From NCBI GenBank assembly GCA_012517475.1, contig JAAYUV010000109.1:1-53546 (forward strand): a stretch of 53,546 bases of DNA, written 5' to 3'. Below the pieces are notes generated by a model. The model searched no databases. It saw only the letters and a list, made by a program, of their open reading frames with translations, and had not been told where the DNA came from. A program made the position numbers and the translations under genes. This document shows positions 34,862-44,582 of the stretch, one piece after another; the first letter of the stretch is position 1, and every line of letters starts with the position of its first letter. Source of the stretch: Peptococcaceae bacterium. Lineage in GTDB: Bacteria > Bacillota > Desulfitobacteriia > Desulfitobacteriales > Syntrophobotulaceae.

Positions 34862-36181
34862 ATGAACAATAAAAAAGTATGCACGATTTCTTATGGCTGT
34901 CAAATGTCGGAACGGGATTCGGAAACCCTTACTGCGATCTCCAATAATATGGGGTATTCCCGGACAAACGATCCGGCTGAGGCAGACCTGGTGATTATTA
35001 ATACCTGCTGCGTGCGCGAGAGCGCCGAAAATAAAATTATCGGGAAAATAGGCCAGTTAAAACACATGAAGGATAAAAAACCTTCATTAATTATTGCCGT
35101 AGCGGGTTGTATGGTTCAGCAGCCCGGAATTTTGGAGAAATTGCAGAAAAGAGCTCCGCACGTAGATATTTGGACCGGTACGTTTGATTATCACAAATTC
35201 GAAGAATTGCTGCAGACCTCTCAGGAAGGGAAAAAAATTGCGTGTATTTCCGAGAAAGAAACTGAAGTTTCTGAGGCCGTCCCCTTAGCGGAAAAAGGGA
35301 AGCTCCGCGTTAATGTCAATATTATGTATGGCTGCGATAATTACTGTGCTTATTGTATTGTCCCCTATGTCCGGGGAAGGGAGCGCAGCCGTCCAAAACA
35401 AATCATTCTGGATGAAATCAAATCGTTGGTAGACAGCGGCTGCCGGGAAGTAACCCTTCTCGGGCAAAATGTAAATTCTTACGGGAAAAAGGACGGTTTT
35501 GATTATGATTTTTCCGATCTGCTCCAGGAGATTGACAAGATAGACGGTTTGTTCAGGGTTCGGTTTATGACCTCTCATCCCAAGGACCTGAGTGATCAAT
35601 TGATTGCCGCGGTTGCAGGGGGAGAGCACCTTTGCGAGCACTTCCATTTGCCTTTTCAGGCAGGGAGCAATCATATTCTGGAGGCAATGAACCGTAATTA
35701 TACACGAGAATACTACCTCGAGAGGGTTCACCGCATCCTGGAAGAAATTCCGGCGGCAAGGCTTACTACGGATATTATTGTAGGGTTTCCCGGAGAAACG
35801 GAAGAGGATTTTGAACAGACCCTGGATCTTGTCAGGACTGTTCCATTCACCCAGGCCTTTACGTTTATGTACTCCAAAAGATCCGGCACGGCGGCAGCCG
35901 GGCTTCCTGATCAAATCCCGCTCGAGGTCAAAAAACGCAGGTTGCAGAAACTGATGGAAGTACAGAATGCCAGAAGCCTGGCCTGGAGAAATAACATGCT
36001 GGACCAACACTATGAAATTCTTGTAGAAGGTCAAAGCAAAACAAATCCGGAGTCATTAACCGGCAGAACCAGAGGGAATGAAATAGTGGTCTTTAAAGGC
36101 AGTGAAGATTTGATTGGGAAACTTATAAATGTTAGAATAGATTCAGCGAATTCCTGGACTCTTTTTGGTACAATGATGTAA
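34862..36181 (+). CDS. miaB: tRNA-2-methylthio-N6-dimethylallyladenosine synthase MiaB
   Basis: A 439-residue radical-SAM enzyme. The N-terminal methylthiotransferase domain has three cysteines (Cys13 in SYGCQMS, Cys50 in NTCCVRE and one in VAGCMVQ), which bind the auxiliary cluster. The radical-SAM cluster is in MYGCDNYCAYCIVPYVRGRE (about 155-174). A TRAM domain ends the protein. It adds the methylthio group to i6A37 of tRNAs reading UNN codons. MiaA, which makes i6A37, is 12 kb away. ATG 34862 follows the hypothetical gene by 15 bases. Confidence 0.96.
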   Translation: MNNKKVCTISYGCQMSERDSETLTAISNNMGYSRTNDPAEADLVIINTCCVRESAENKIIGKIGQLKHMKDKKPSLIIAVAGCMVQQPGILEKLQKRAPHVDIWTGTFDYHKFEELLQTSQEGKKIACISEKETEVSEAVPLAEKGKLRVNVNIMYGCDNYCAYCIVPYVRGRERSRPKQIILDEIKSLVDSGCREVTLLGQNVNSYGKKDGFDYDFSDLLQEIDKIDGLFRVRFMTSHPKDLSDQLIAAVAGGEHLCEHFHLPFQAGSNHILEAMNRNYTREYYLERVHRILEEIPAARLTTDIIVGFPGETEEDFEQTLDLVRTVPFTQAFTFMYSKRSGTAAAGLPDQIPLEVKKRRLQKLMEVQNARSLAWRNNMLDQHYEILVEGQSKTNPESLTGRTRGNEIVVFKGSEDLIGKLINVRIDSANSWTLFGTMM

Positions 36182-36251
36182 TGTTTTTGTATGATATGAA
36201 GGAATCGGACGGAAAATGTAGAATTTCCCCAAATAAGAGGAGGTAATGAGG

Positions 36252-36671
36252 ATGGATTCAGAAGTTTATATTAAAGCCTGTGAACTTGCACAAGCGATAG
36301 CCAATAGTCCCGAGGCAGTGGAACTAAAAAGAGCCGAACAGGAAATCCGTAAAGATAAGGTAGCCAATAATCTGACGGAACGTTGGAAAAAAGTATATGA
36401 AAAGGTTTCGGAGCTGCAAAGAAACGGTCAGCCTCTTACCGAGCAGGATGAACGTTCGATTGAATTTATTGAAGCGAAAGTTGAAAATCATCCTTTGATT
36501 CTTGAATTTATTGATGCTCAGCATAAATTTACAGAAATGTTGGAAGGGATCAATGAAGTGCTTAGCGGTGCACTGACTTTTGATACTGACGATCAGGCGG
36601 ACCCTTGTATCACCTGTCCTTCCCGCGGAGGCTGTGATCCGACTGCCGGAAGCTGCGGGACAAAGAACTGA
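36252..36671 (+). CDS. YlbF/YmcA-family RicA-like protein
   Basis: A 139-residue protein. Residues 1-110 are the helical YlbF/YmcA core (ELAQAIANSPEAVELKRAE, then EKVENHPLILEFIDAQHKF). The C-terminal tail has four cysteines, CITCPSRGGC and then C in GSCGT. In Bacillus the miaB neighbour ymcA (RicA) forms a complex with YlbF and YaaT that carries two 4Fe-4S clusters and helps RNase Y process mRNA; cysteine-rich tails in this family are metal ligands. Start ATG 36252 is eight bases after GGAGGT; ATG 36246 is too close. Confidence 0.82.
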   Translation: MDSEVYIKACELAQAIANSPEAVELKRAEQEIRKDKVANNLTERWKKVYEKVSELQRNGQPLTEQDERSIEFIEAKVENHPLILEFIDAQHKFTEMLEGINEVLSGALTFDTDDQADPCITCPSRGGCDPTAGSCGTKN

Positions 36672-36706
36672 CCTTATTGTAGTTCTCAAAATAATTTTAC
36701 TGACCA

Positions 36707-36733
36707 GGAAGAGCTATGTGCTCTTTCTTTTTT
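36707..36733 (+). terminator. Rho-independent terminator after ricA
   Basis: GAAGAGC at 36708-36714 pairs with GCTCTTTC at 36720-36727 around TATGT, and a T-rich run follows. Confidence 0.7.
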
Positions 36734-36763
36734 AAAAGGCTCTTTCTAATCCGATGCTGAGGC

Positions 36764-36937
36764 ATATTTGAGTAATTACCCGCTCACCACGCGCCGAAGC
36801 TACTCGTTTGCTGATTTCGCTAATGCGCAAAACCTCAGCGTAATACCTGATGTGAACCGTTGCGCATCTTAACGCTCATCAAGCTGCACTCGTATCGCTT
36901 CTCTGCTCCACGGTTCGCTTGGTAATTACTCAAATAT
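36764..36937. repeat. MITE-like element with 17-base terminal inverted repeats
   Basis: ATATTTGAGTAATTACC at 36764-36780 is exactly inverted at 36921-36937. Inside is a second pair, GTGAACCG at 36852 and CGGTTCGC at 36911, with one mismatch. The 174-base element holds no reading frame. Flanks carry AAAAGGCT before and AGCCTTTTT after, as if it had split an older hairpin. It fills most of the 338-base gap between ricA and mutS. The sequence differs from the 12.9 kb repeat family. Confidence 0.7.
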
Positions 36938-37009
36938 TGCTATGAAGATAACTTAGCCTTTTTAAAAAGATCGATTTTGAATATAAATTTTATGGTTGTG
37001 GGGATAAGT

Positions 37010-39559
37010 ATGTCTACACCGATGCTCGAGCAATATTACGAAATTAAACAAAGGGTGCCGGATACCATTGTCTTTTTCAGGCTGGGCGATTTTTATGAAA
37101 TGTTTGATCAAGATGCCCGGATGGCTGCGCCGATACTGGAAATTGCCCTGACGGCACGCGATGCGGGGAAGGGGAGTAAAATCCCCATGTGCGGGGTTCC
37201 CTACCATGCCGTGGACGGATATTTAAACAAACTGGTTTCTGCGGGGTATAAAGTAGCGATCTGTGAACAGATTGAAGACCCGGCAATGAGTAAGGGGATT
37301 GTGAAACGGGATATCGTCAGGATCGTTACTCCGGGTACCTTGGACATCGTCGGGAACCAAACCAAAAATAATTATTTGGCTTGTGTTTATAAAGAAAAAG
37401 ACTGGGGTTTAGCCTATATTGATATCACTACGGGGGATTTTCGTATTGTACAGACTTCACTCCTGGAAACCCTTCAGGCTGAACTAAACCGGATTTCGCC
37501 TTCGGAACTGATTCTTACGGAGGATCTTGCGCTCATACCCAAGTTATTTTCGGATTATTATATCAGTCATATCGAGAAGGGATGGTTTCGGAAAACCAAA
37601 GAGCTGACTGAAAGGTTTCCTGAACAGGATGACCTTCTTCAGCAAATGCCGGTTGCCTGCAGGGCTGCTTCGGGATTATGGCAGTATGTGCTGCATAATA
37701 TCCCGAACTCGGAACAAAATCATATTTTCAGAATTTCTGCCATTGAGCAAAACAATACCATGATCCTGGATAAATGGACGGTTAGAAACCTGGAACTCAT
37801 AGAATCGTTAAGGACCAACGATGAAAAGGGAACCCTTTACTCCATTATCAATCTGACAAAAACAGCATTCGGGGCACGATTACTGCGAAGCTGGATTCAG
37901 CAGCCTTTGATTAATAAAACCATGATCGAGGAACGTCTGGATACCATTGAAGAATTGACCTTGAATACTTTTCTCAGAAAAGATATGCAAAAAGCGCTGG
38001 AGGCTGTTTATGACCTGGAGCGTTTGTTAGGCAAGATCTCTTTGGGAAAAGCGAACGCCAAAGAAGTTTATTCCCTGGCCTCTACTTTGTGCGCGTTACC
38101 CCATATCCGAAATGTCATTATGGAAAATGGCTCGGTCAAATTGCAGCCCTATCTTTCTTCTTTGCTGAGTCTTGATACGCTGGCTTCAGAACTCATCAAG
38201 GCCATTAACCCGGACGCGTCGTATTCCTTAAAGGAAGGGAATCTTATTCAAGACGGCTATTCGCCGGAAGTGGACCATTTACGTTCGATTTCATCCGGAG
38301 GGAAGGAATGGATTGCAAAACTGGAAAATCAGGAAAGAGAGCGCACCAAAATCCGTTCTCTCAAGGTTGGGTTCAATAAAGTATTCGGTTATTTTATTGA
38401 GGTTACCCATGCCAACGCCCATCTTGTTCCTGACGACTACCAGCGGAAACAAACCCTGGTGAATGCGGAACGCTTTATTACCCCTGAATTAAAAGCCTAC
38501 GAAGAGAAAGTTCTGTCTGCACAAGACCGCTTGATTGATCTGGAATATAATCTTTTTATGAATCTCAGGCAGCAGGTATTGGACCGTTCCCTGGAAATCA
38601 TGAAGGCTTCCCAGGCTTTGGCGGAAATTGATGTGTTTTCTTCGTTGGCTGAAGTTGCGGTCCGGAACCACTACATAAAACCCGAAATAAAAACCGACGG
38701 CACAATTCATATTGTAGAAGGCAGACATCCCGTCGTGGAAACGATCTCGGAACATTTTGTCCCCAATGATGCCTTGTTGACGCGAAATAAGCATCTGGCC
38801 CTGATCACAGGGCCCAATATGGCGGGAAAATCAACGTATATGCGGCAAATTGCGTTAATCGTCCTGATGGCTCAAATCGGATCTTTTGTGCCGGCTCAAA
38901 AAGCCTCCATATCCGTGGCGGATTGTATTTTTACCCGGGTAGGAGCGGCGGATAATTTAGCCTCCGGACAAAGTACCTTTATGGTGGAAATGAATGAAGT
39001 CGCCCATATCCTGAAATATGCCACCAAAGACAGTCTGGTTATCTTAGATGAGGTAGGCAGGGGAACTGCGACCTTTGACGGGCTTAGTCTCGCCTGGGCC
39101 ATCGCCGAATATCTGATTGAAAATAAAGACTTAAAGGCCAAGACTCTTTTTGCCACACACTATCACGAGTTAACCCAATTGGAAGAAAAGTATCCCGAGG
39201 TTTTTAACCTGCATGTCGCCGTCAAAGAACACGGGGATGATGTCGTTTTCCTTCATAAAATCCTGCCCGGCAGGGCGGACCGGAGTTACGGACTCCATGT
39301 GGCAAAAATTGCCGGGCTTCCGCTTACTCTTCTCAAAAGGGCTGCCCTGATTCTAGATGAACTCGAGGATTCCTCCCAGCAAAAGAAACTGACCGATGTG
39401 AATGCCGGGATGATTCAGCAATCCTTGTTCGAAATTCCCAAGGTTCATCCCTTGCTCAAGGAAATCAGTGAAATCGATCTCGATAGCCTTTCACCCCGTC
39501 AGGCTTTAGATTACTTGTATGACCTGGCAAACCGGATTCACGCTTCTCAGGTCATTTGA
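37010..39559 (+). CDS. mutS: DNA mismatch repair protein MutS
   Basis: An 849-residue MutS1. The mismatch-reading motif is FFRLGDFYEMF (about 25-35), followed by the connector and lever domains. The ATPase has Walker A GPNMAGKSTYMRQ (about 604), DEVGRGTATFDG (Walker B and signature) and FATHYHELTQLE. MutS finds mismatches and recruits MutL. Start ATG 37010 with GGGG eight bases upstream is preferred over in-frame TTG 36977, because the standard N-terminus begins at STPMLEQYYEIK. The next gene starts 41 bases later. Confidence 0.97.
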   Translation: MSTPMLEQYYEIKQRVPDTIVFFRLGDFYEMFDQDARMAAPILEIALTARDAGKGSKIPMCGVPYHAVDGYLNKLVSAGYKVAICEQIEDPAMSKGIVKRDIVRIVTPGTLDIVGNQTKNNYLACVYKEKDWGLAYIDITTGDFRIVQTSLLETLQAELNRISPSELILTEDLALIPKLFSDYYISHIEKGWFRKTKELTERFPEQDDLLQQMPVACRAASGLWQYVLHNIPNSEQNHIFRISAIEQNNTMILDKWTVRNLELIESLRTNDEKGTLYSIINLTKTAFGARLLRSWIQQPLINKTMIEERLDTIEELTLNTFLRKDMQKALEAVYDLERLLGKISLGKANAKEVYSLASTLCALPHIRNVIMENGSVKLQPYLSSLLSLDTLASELIKAINPDASYSLKEGNLIQDGYSPEVDHLRSISSGGKEWIAKLENQERERTKIRSLKVGFNKVFGYFIEVTHANAHLVPDDYQRKQTLVNAERFITPELKAYEEKVLSAQDRLIDLEYNLFMNLRQQVLDRSLEIMKASQALAEIDVFSSLAEVAVRNHYIKPEIKTDGTIHIVEGRHPVVETISEHFVPNDALLTRNKHLALITGPNMAGKSTYMRQIALIVLMAQIGSFVPAQKASISVADCIFTRVGAADNLASGQSTFMVEMNEVAHILKYATKDSLVILDEVGRGTATFDGLSLAWAIAEYLIENKDLKAKTLFATHYHELTQLEEKYPEVFNLHVAVKEHGDDVVFLHKILPGRADRSYGLHVAKIAGLPLTLLKRAALILDELEDSSQQKKLTDVNAGMIQQSLFEIPKVHPLLKEISEIDLDSLSPRQALDYLYDLANRIHASQVI

Positions 39560-39600
39560 GATAAATTTAATCCGTAAACATGATTCTAGGGGGAATATGA

Positions 39601-41283
39601 ATGGAGAATAAAATAGGGATCGATGTAGGGGGAACCTTTACCGACGTTGTCCTGATCCGTGGTGACGAAGTCATGAAGAAAGGGAAAATCCCTACCCGGC
39701 AGGAGGACCTGTTGAACACCATCCTCAATGCGCTGGACTTTATCGAGCTTTCCGGTACACCGTCCATCGGGCATATTACTGTCAGTACGACCTTGGTCAC
39801 CAATGCGATTCTCCAGAAAAAACTCCCCCCGGTAGAGCTTGTCCTGTTTCCCGGTTCCGGAATGCAGCTTTCCTCTTTACACTGGCCTGTTTCCTACCGG
39901 GTTCTAGCCGGTGAATTGGATTTCCGGGGAAGGGAAGTCAGGCAGGCCAACCTGAAAGAATGGGAAACCCTTGCTAAGGACTTAAAACAATCTGAGGCAA
40001 AGTCTGTAGCCATTGTAGGCAAATTTTCTCACCGGAATCTTGTCTTTGAGGAAAAACTGGCGGCTTATCTCGCCAAAGAGGTGACGGGACTCTCTATTGC
40101 TTTAGGAAGCGAGTGGGGCCAATCCAATTTCTACCGGAGAAGCTTGACAACTTACCTGAACCTGGCATGCAGCGGCCTGTTATCCAATTTTGCCTCTCAA
40201 CTGCAGAATGCGGTAAAGGCCCGGGGATGCAATGCTCCCATCAGGGTGCTTAAAGCCGACGGCGGGGTACTGCCGCTGGAGAAAGTCAGGCCGGTCGAAT
40301 CCATTTATTCAGGTCCGGCGGCAAGTGTTTTGGGTGCGCTGGCCCAAAGTGACGGGCAGGAATCCTATGTTGTGGTCGATATTGGCGGAACGACAACGGA
40401 TATTGGTCTGGTATTGTCCGGAAACCCGTTAATGAGTTCACACGGGGCCAAGATCGGTTCGTTTCTGACAAATGTCCGGTCCCTGGCAGTCCGTTCAATT
40501 CCCGTAGGCGGGGATTCCGCAGTCCTCATGGAGAATGGTGAAGCCAGTCTGGCCTCATACCGTCTTGGCCAGGCCTACTGTATCGGGGGTAACCATCCGA
40601 CTCCTACCGACGCCATGCGTTACTTGAATCTTACGGATTACGGCAGTATGAGCAGGGCGGAAGAGGGTTTGGCTTTACTGCTGCCGGAGAATGAAAGAGA
40701 GCCTCAGTCAATTCAACAAATTGCAGAAACCATTGTCCATAAAATGGCCGATCAAATCGGTCTGGCGATAGAACAGCTCCTGATGGAATGGAAAGCTGAA
40801 CCGGCATATAAAGTGTGGGAAGTCTTGCATCACCAATCGGATTTTAAATTTTACATTCAGCTCAGCGGGGGAGGAGCCCCGGGAATAGCTTCCGCCCTTG
40901 AGCGGCGGATGAATACCAAAACGATTCTCATGGATTTGTCCGATGTCTCCAACGCGATCGGGGCGGCTATGGCCAAACCGACTTTCTCCTGGACATTAAA
41001 CCTGGATACCTCTCTTTCCAGGTACCGGATTGAGGAAACCGGGGAACAGGGGAGCTGGGAGGGTTCCAAAAAACCGCATAAAGAAGTGGAAGAATTTCTG
41101 AAGAATCTGGCCTTACGTCAGGCGCAGTCCATGGGAATAGAAGCAAAAACCTTACAAACAGAACCTTTTGATTATTTCCCCTTAGTAGAAAATTACCACA
41201 CGGTTGGTCAGATTATCCGGGGTTCAATGCATGTGCCTCCGGGGGTGTTACGCAGTGTGACTGGAGGGTTAAAGGATGAATAA
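39601..41283 (+). CDS. Hydantoinase/oxoprolinase (HyuA) family protein
   Basis: A 560-residue protein with two actin-fold ATP sites: GIDVGGTFTDVVLI (about 6-19) and VVDIGGTTTDIGLVLSG (about 259-275). TTLVTNAILQ and SIPVGGDSAV are typical of HyuA, which hydrolyses hydantoins or other cyclic amides with ATP. It is shorter than typical 650-720-residue HyuA and has no HyuB partner beside it, so substrate is open. It is in the same direction as mutS and overlaps the next gene by eight bases. Confidence 0.85.
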   Translation: MENKIGIDVGGTFTDVVLIRGDEVMKKGKIPTRQEDLLNTILNALDFIELSGTPSIGHITVSTTLVTNAILQKKLPPVELVLFPGSGMQLSSLHWPVSYRVLAGELDFRGREVRQANLKEWETLAKDLKQSEAKSVAIVGKFSHRNLVFEEKLAAYLAKEVTGLSIALGSEWGQSNFYRRSLTTYLNLACSGLLSNFASQLQNAVKARGCNAPIRVLKADGGVLPLEKVRPVESIYSGPAASVLGALAQSDGQESYVVVDIGGTTTDIGLVLSGNPLMSSHGAKIGSFLTNVRSLAVRSIPVGGDSAVLMENGEASLASYRLGQAYCIGGNHPTPTDAMRYLNLTDYGSMSRAEEGLALLLPENEREPQSIQQIAETIVHKMADQIGLAIEQLLMEWKAEPAYKVWEVLHHQSDFKFYIQLSGGGAPGIASALERRMNTKTILMDLSDVSNAIGAAMAKPTFSWTLNLDTSLSRYRIEETGEQGSWEGSKKPHKEVEEFLKNLALRQAQSMGIEAKTLQTEPFDYFPLVENYHTVGQIIRGSMHVPPGVLRSVTGGLKDE

Positions 41284-42622
41284 AACAGGAATAATCTTTT
41301 TCCCGGCATTCGACTGGTCCTTAGGGGAATCACATCCGGAAAGAGAAGAACGCCTCCTGTATACGCAGGAACAGATATTTGAAGAAGGAATTATGGATCT
41401 TCCTCAGGTGAAACAATATTCGCCCGGCGTAGCCAATCTTACCGATGTATTGAGAACGCAGGCTATTTTTCCCCGTTTGGAACAGCATCAACTGGATGCG
41501 CATCTGATTGCCGTCGGAAGCTCCATTATTCTGGGAAAAGCCATTATGGATAAGGAAATTCATAACGGATTTGCCCTGATCAGGCCCCCGGGCCATCATT
41601 CCGGGGCAACGGTGTGGGGGAATCGCGGATTTTGCACCTTAAATAATGAAGCGATCCTGGTCAACCATTTGAGGGCGAATTATGGAATCAAAAAGGTTGC
41701 CATTATTGATACCGATGTTCACCATGGCGACGGGACACAGGATATATTCTGCTATGATCCGAATGTCCTTTGTATCTCCATCCACCAGGACGGCAGGACG
41801 CTTTATCCCGGAACAGGATTTACCGATGAAAAGGGCGGCCCTAATTCCTGGGGATGTACGCTCAATATCCCCCTGATTCCCGGAGTTGGGGATGAGGGTT
41901 TCATTTATGCGTTGGAAAACTGGGTTCTCCCCCGGGTGGAAGAATTCAAACCGGACATCATTATTAACTCCGCCGGTCAGGACAACCATTATACCGACCC
42001 TCTGGCCTCTATGAATGTTTCCGCGAGAGGGTACGGGAAAATTACGGAAATCATCAAGCCGGATTTGGCCGTACTGGAGGGAGGGTACTCCATTCAGGGC
42101 GCTTTGCCCTATGTCAATATGGCGATTCTTTTGGCCTTAGCCGGAGAGGATTATTCCGGTGTCATCGAACCACAAAAACCGGAGCGCAAAGAGATTGGGG
42201 GAGACACTTTCCGTTCCTACCTTGTAAATTTAAAAAGACAGAACGAAAATATCAGACCCAATTGGACCCTGAAAAAAGAAACGTTTCTTCCGGCAGGAGA
42301 ATGGGTCATTCAGGAGAAGAACATTTTCTATGATACGGATTGGTTTAAAGAACACCGCAAGGATTATGTCCGGAAATGTGATCATTGCGGGGGGACGGTT
42401 CTTATCATTTCCCAGAACCAGCTGACCTTTGAAAAGGCTGTTCTGGTCAGGATACCGTTTGAGGCCTGCGAGTCCTGCCGGCAGGCAGGGTATGATTTAA
42501 TCGAACATTTTAAGAATACCGAAAAAACGTTATTACTGCAGAATCAATATAAAAATGAAGTGCGGTTTTGGAACGACGGCAGGGAAGTGAATTTCGTTGA
42601 ACAGAAGAATCAAACTGCTTGA
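41276..42622 (+). CDS. Histone-deacetylase-fold protein with C-terminal zinc ribbon
   Basis: A 448-residue protein. The first 300 residues are an arginase/deacetylase fold: RPPGHHSG (about 102-109), [13 protein letters not shown] (metal ligands, about 144-156), [12 protein letters not shown] (third metal Asp) and LEGGYS with the catalytic tyrosine. Bacterial members remove acetyl or longer acyl groups from polyamines, acetoin-pathway enzymes or proteins. A tail of 110 residues has CDHCGGTVL and CESCRQAG, a likely zinc ribbon not usual in the family. It overlaps hyuA (8 bases) and mutL (26 bases), so it is translationally coupled to both. Confidence 0.9.
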   Translation: MNKTGIIFFPAFDWSLGESHPEREERLLYTQEQIFEEGIMDLPQVKQYSPGVANLTDVLRTQAIFPRLEQHQLDAHLIAVGSSIILGKAIMDKEIHNGFALIRPPGHHSGATVWGNRGFCTLNNEAILVNHLRANYGIKKVAIIDTDVHHGDGTQDIFCYDPNVLCISIHQDGRTLYPGTGFTDEKGGPNSWGCTLNIPLIPGVGDEGFIYALENWVLPRVEEFKPDIIINSAGQDNHYTDPLASMNVSARGYGKITEIIKPDLAVLEGGYSIQGALPYVNMAILLALAGEDYSGVIEPQKPERKEIGGDTFRSYLVNLKRQNENIRPNWTLKKETFLPAGEWVIQEKNIFYDTDWFKEHRKDYVRKCDHCGGTVLIISQNQLTFEKAVLVRIPFEACESCRQAGYDLIEHFKNTEKTLLLQNQYKNEVRFWNDGREVNFVEQKNQTA

Positions 42623-44582
42623 TCCGCATTGTGTCAATCAGATTGCAGCCGGGGAGGTCGTGGAAAGGCCTCTTTCCGTTGTGAAAGAACTGATTGAAAA
42701 TTCGTTGGATGCAGCTGCAAAAAAAATAGAAATCCAAATTGAAGGCGGAGGCACTTCTCTGATCCGGGTTAAGGATGACGGGACGGGCATTCTTCCGGAT
42801 GATTTGCATCTGGCTATTTTACCGCATGCAACCAGTAAGATTACATCCCTGGAAGATTTAAACCAGCTCCGGACACTGGGCTTTAGAGGGGAAGCTTTGC
42901 CCAGTATTGCTTCCGTCTCTAAGGTAAGTATTTTATCAAGGCCCCCTGAAGAGATATCCGGGTATGAAATCCGGATAGAAGGCGGGACTCTGATCGGAAC
43001 CTCGGAAACAGGCTGCCCTCATGGAACTGTCGTTACAGTCCGGGAGCTGTTTTTTAATACCCCGGCCCGTCATAAGTTTCTTCGTTCCAATACCACGGAG
43101 TTCGGCTTAATTTCAGACATGGTGGGCCGGATTGCGCTCGCCAGGCCGGATGTGGCATTTACTTTGCGCCATCCGAATAACATCATTTTAAATACACCGG
43201 GAAAAGGAGATCTTCTGGAGGCCATTGCCACCATTTACGGCAATGATACCGCCCGCAGGCTGATCCCTGTTTCCCTGACAGAAGGAGATTTAAGCCTTAC
43301 CGGATATCTTAGTCCCCCGGAAATGGTCCGGTCTTCCAACGCGGGAATTACTTTCCTTGTCAATGGCAGGGTGATTCGTTCCCAACTCCTGAACCAGGCC
43401 CTAAAGGACGGGTATCATACCCTTATCCCCTCCGGGAGCTATCCGCTTGCCGTCATCTCTTTGACCATGCCTCCCTCCAATTATGATGTAAATATTCACC
43501 CGGCAAAACTGGATGTCAAGTTTAAAGCAGAAAAGGAACTGAGGGATTGTCTTGCCAATCTGGTAAGGAATACCCTGCTGAACGCCAGGCCGGTAAGAAA
43601 TATTACCCCGGCAAATTTGAACAAGCCGAACAGTATTTCTTCAGAGAAATCGGATACTTCTTTTTCGGACCATTCAAAATCGAGCTGGGAACAATTAAAG
43701 ATCCTTTACAAACCTGCTTCTGGTCCGGCGGAGGCTCAAGAAAAACCGGAAACAGAAAAAGGACACAAGGATCTTGTCAAGCATGTGGATGAGACCGCGA
43801 AAGATCATCTGATCAAGGAAAAATTACTGTCTAGATATGCTTTGGACAAACCATTTGAAAATTCATTTGGAAAACCCTCAGAACAATCTTTAGACAAATT
43901 TATAGAAAAACCCATAGAAAAACCTATAGAAAAGCCTATAGAAAAGCCTATAGAAAAATCATGGGCACAATCCGATGTGAATAGAGAAAATAAGAACATT
44001 GTATTATTTGAAAGGTTAAGACCAATCGGGCAAATATTCTCCACTTATCTTCTCTGTGCGGATGATGACCGGCTTTACATTTTGGATCAGCATGCCGCGC
44101 ATGAAAGGATTCGCTATGAAGAATTACTGGGGAAATTAAACCAGGACAAAATTGCCAGTCAAACCTTGCTCATTCCTGAGACCTTTGATCTGACCATCCA
44201 GGAGGAACAGGTTCTTCTGCAGTATTTGCCCGAACTTCAGGAAATAGGTTTTATCGTAGAGCACTTTGGGGAACGGACCTATTTTTTACGAGGAATCCCT
44301 GTCCTCAGTCATCTCGAAAATCCGGCCAAAATTTTTCTTAAGTTTTTAGACGAAGTTATTTCCAAATCCTATCCGCCGGCCAAGGATAAACTGCTGGAAG
44401 AATGGGTGTTTATGCTTGCCTGCCGGACCGCCATCAAGGGGAATGATCAATTATCCATACAGGAAATGGAGGAACTGATACAGAGATTGGGACAAACCGC
44501 TAACCCATTATCCTGCCCCCACGGCAGGCCGACCATCATCACCATGACCAGAGAAGAACTGGAAACCCGGTTTAACCGTTAA
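42597..44582 (+). CDS. mutL: DNA mismatch repair protein MutL
   Basis: A 661-residue MutL. The N-terminal GHKL ATPase has [16 protein letters not shown] (about 32-47), DDGTGI and [11 protein letters not shown] long linker (about 330-470) ends in five IEKP repeats. The C-terminal domain has the endonuclease motif [16 protein letters not shown] (about 497-512) and CPHGRPT, so it nicks DNA itself, as in all species lacking MutH. Start TTG 42597 has AGGGAAG about ten bases before. It is the last gene of the mutS group and overlaps the M14 gene tail to tail by 11 bases. Confidence 0.97.
   Translation: MNRRIKLLDPHCVNQIAAGEVVERPLSVVKELIENSLDAAAKKIEIQIEGGGTSLIRVKDDGTGILPDDLHLAILPHATSKITSLEDLNQLRTLGFRGEALPSIASVSKVSILSRPPEEISGYEIRIEGGTLIGTSETGCPHGTVVTVRELFFNTPARHKFLRSNTTEFGLISDMVGRIALARPDVAFTLRHPNNIILNTPGKGDLLEAIATIYGNDTARRLIPVSLTEGDLSLTGYLSPPEMVRSSNAGITFLVNGRVIRSQLLNQALKDGYHTLIPSGSYPLAVISLTMPPSNYDVNIHPAKLDVKFKAEKELRDCLANLVRNTLLNARPVRNITPANLNKPNSISSEKSDTSFSDHSKSSWEQLKILYKPASGPAEAQEKPETEKGHKDLVKHVDETAKDHLIKEKLLSRYALDKPFENSFGKPSEQSLDKFIEKPIEKPIEKPIEKPIEKSWAQSDVNRENKNIVLFERLRPIGQIFSTYLLCADDDRLYILDQHAAHERIRYEELLGKLNQDKIASQTLLIPETFDLTIQEEQVLLQYLPELQEIGFIVEHFGERTYFLRGIPVLSHLENPAKIFLKFLDEVISKSYPPAKDKLLEEWVFMLACRTAIKGNDQLSIQEMEELIQRLGQTANPLSCPHGRPTIITMTREELETRFNR
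43902..43961 (+). repeat. Five tandem 12-base units in mutL
   Basis: ATAGAAAAACCC, ATAGAAAAACCT, two of ATAGAAAAGCCT and a last ATAGAAAAATCA encode IEKP units in the MutL linker. Copy changes would keep frame but vary linker length. Confidence 0.85.

Noticed and set aside
41276-42622. Reading the deacetylase as evidence of histones or archaeal DNA
   Set aside because: Bacterial members of this fold act on polyamines, acetoin or proteins, and every neighbour is bacterial.
43805-44044. FSIGFSIG repeat protein on the minus strand
   Set aside because: It is the antisense of the IEKP repeat in mutL.
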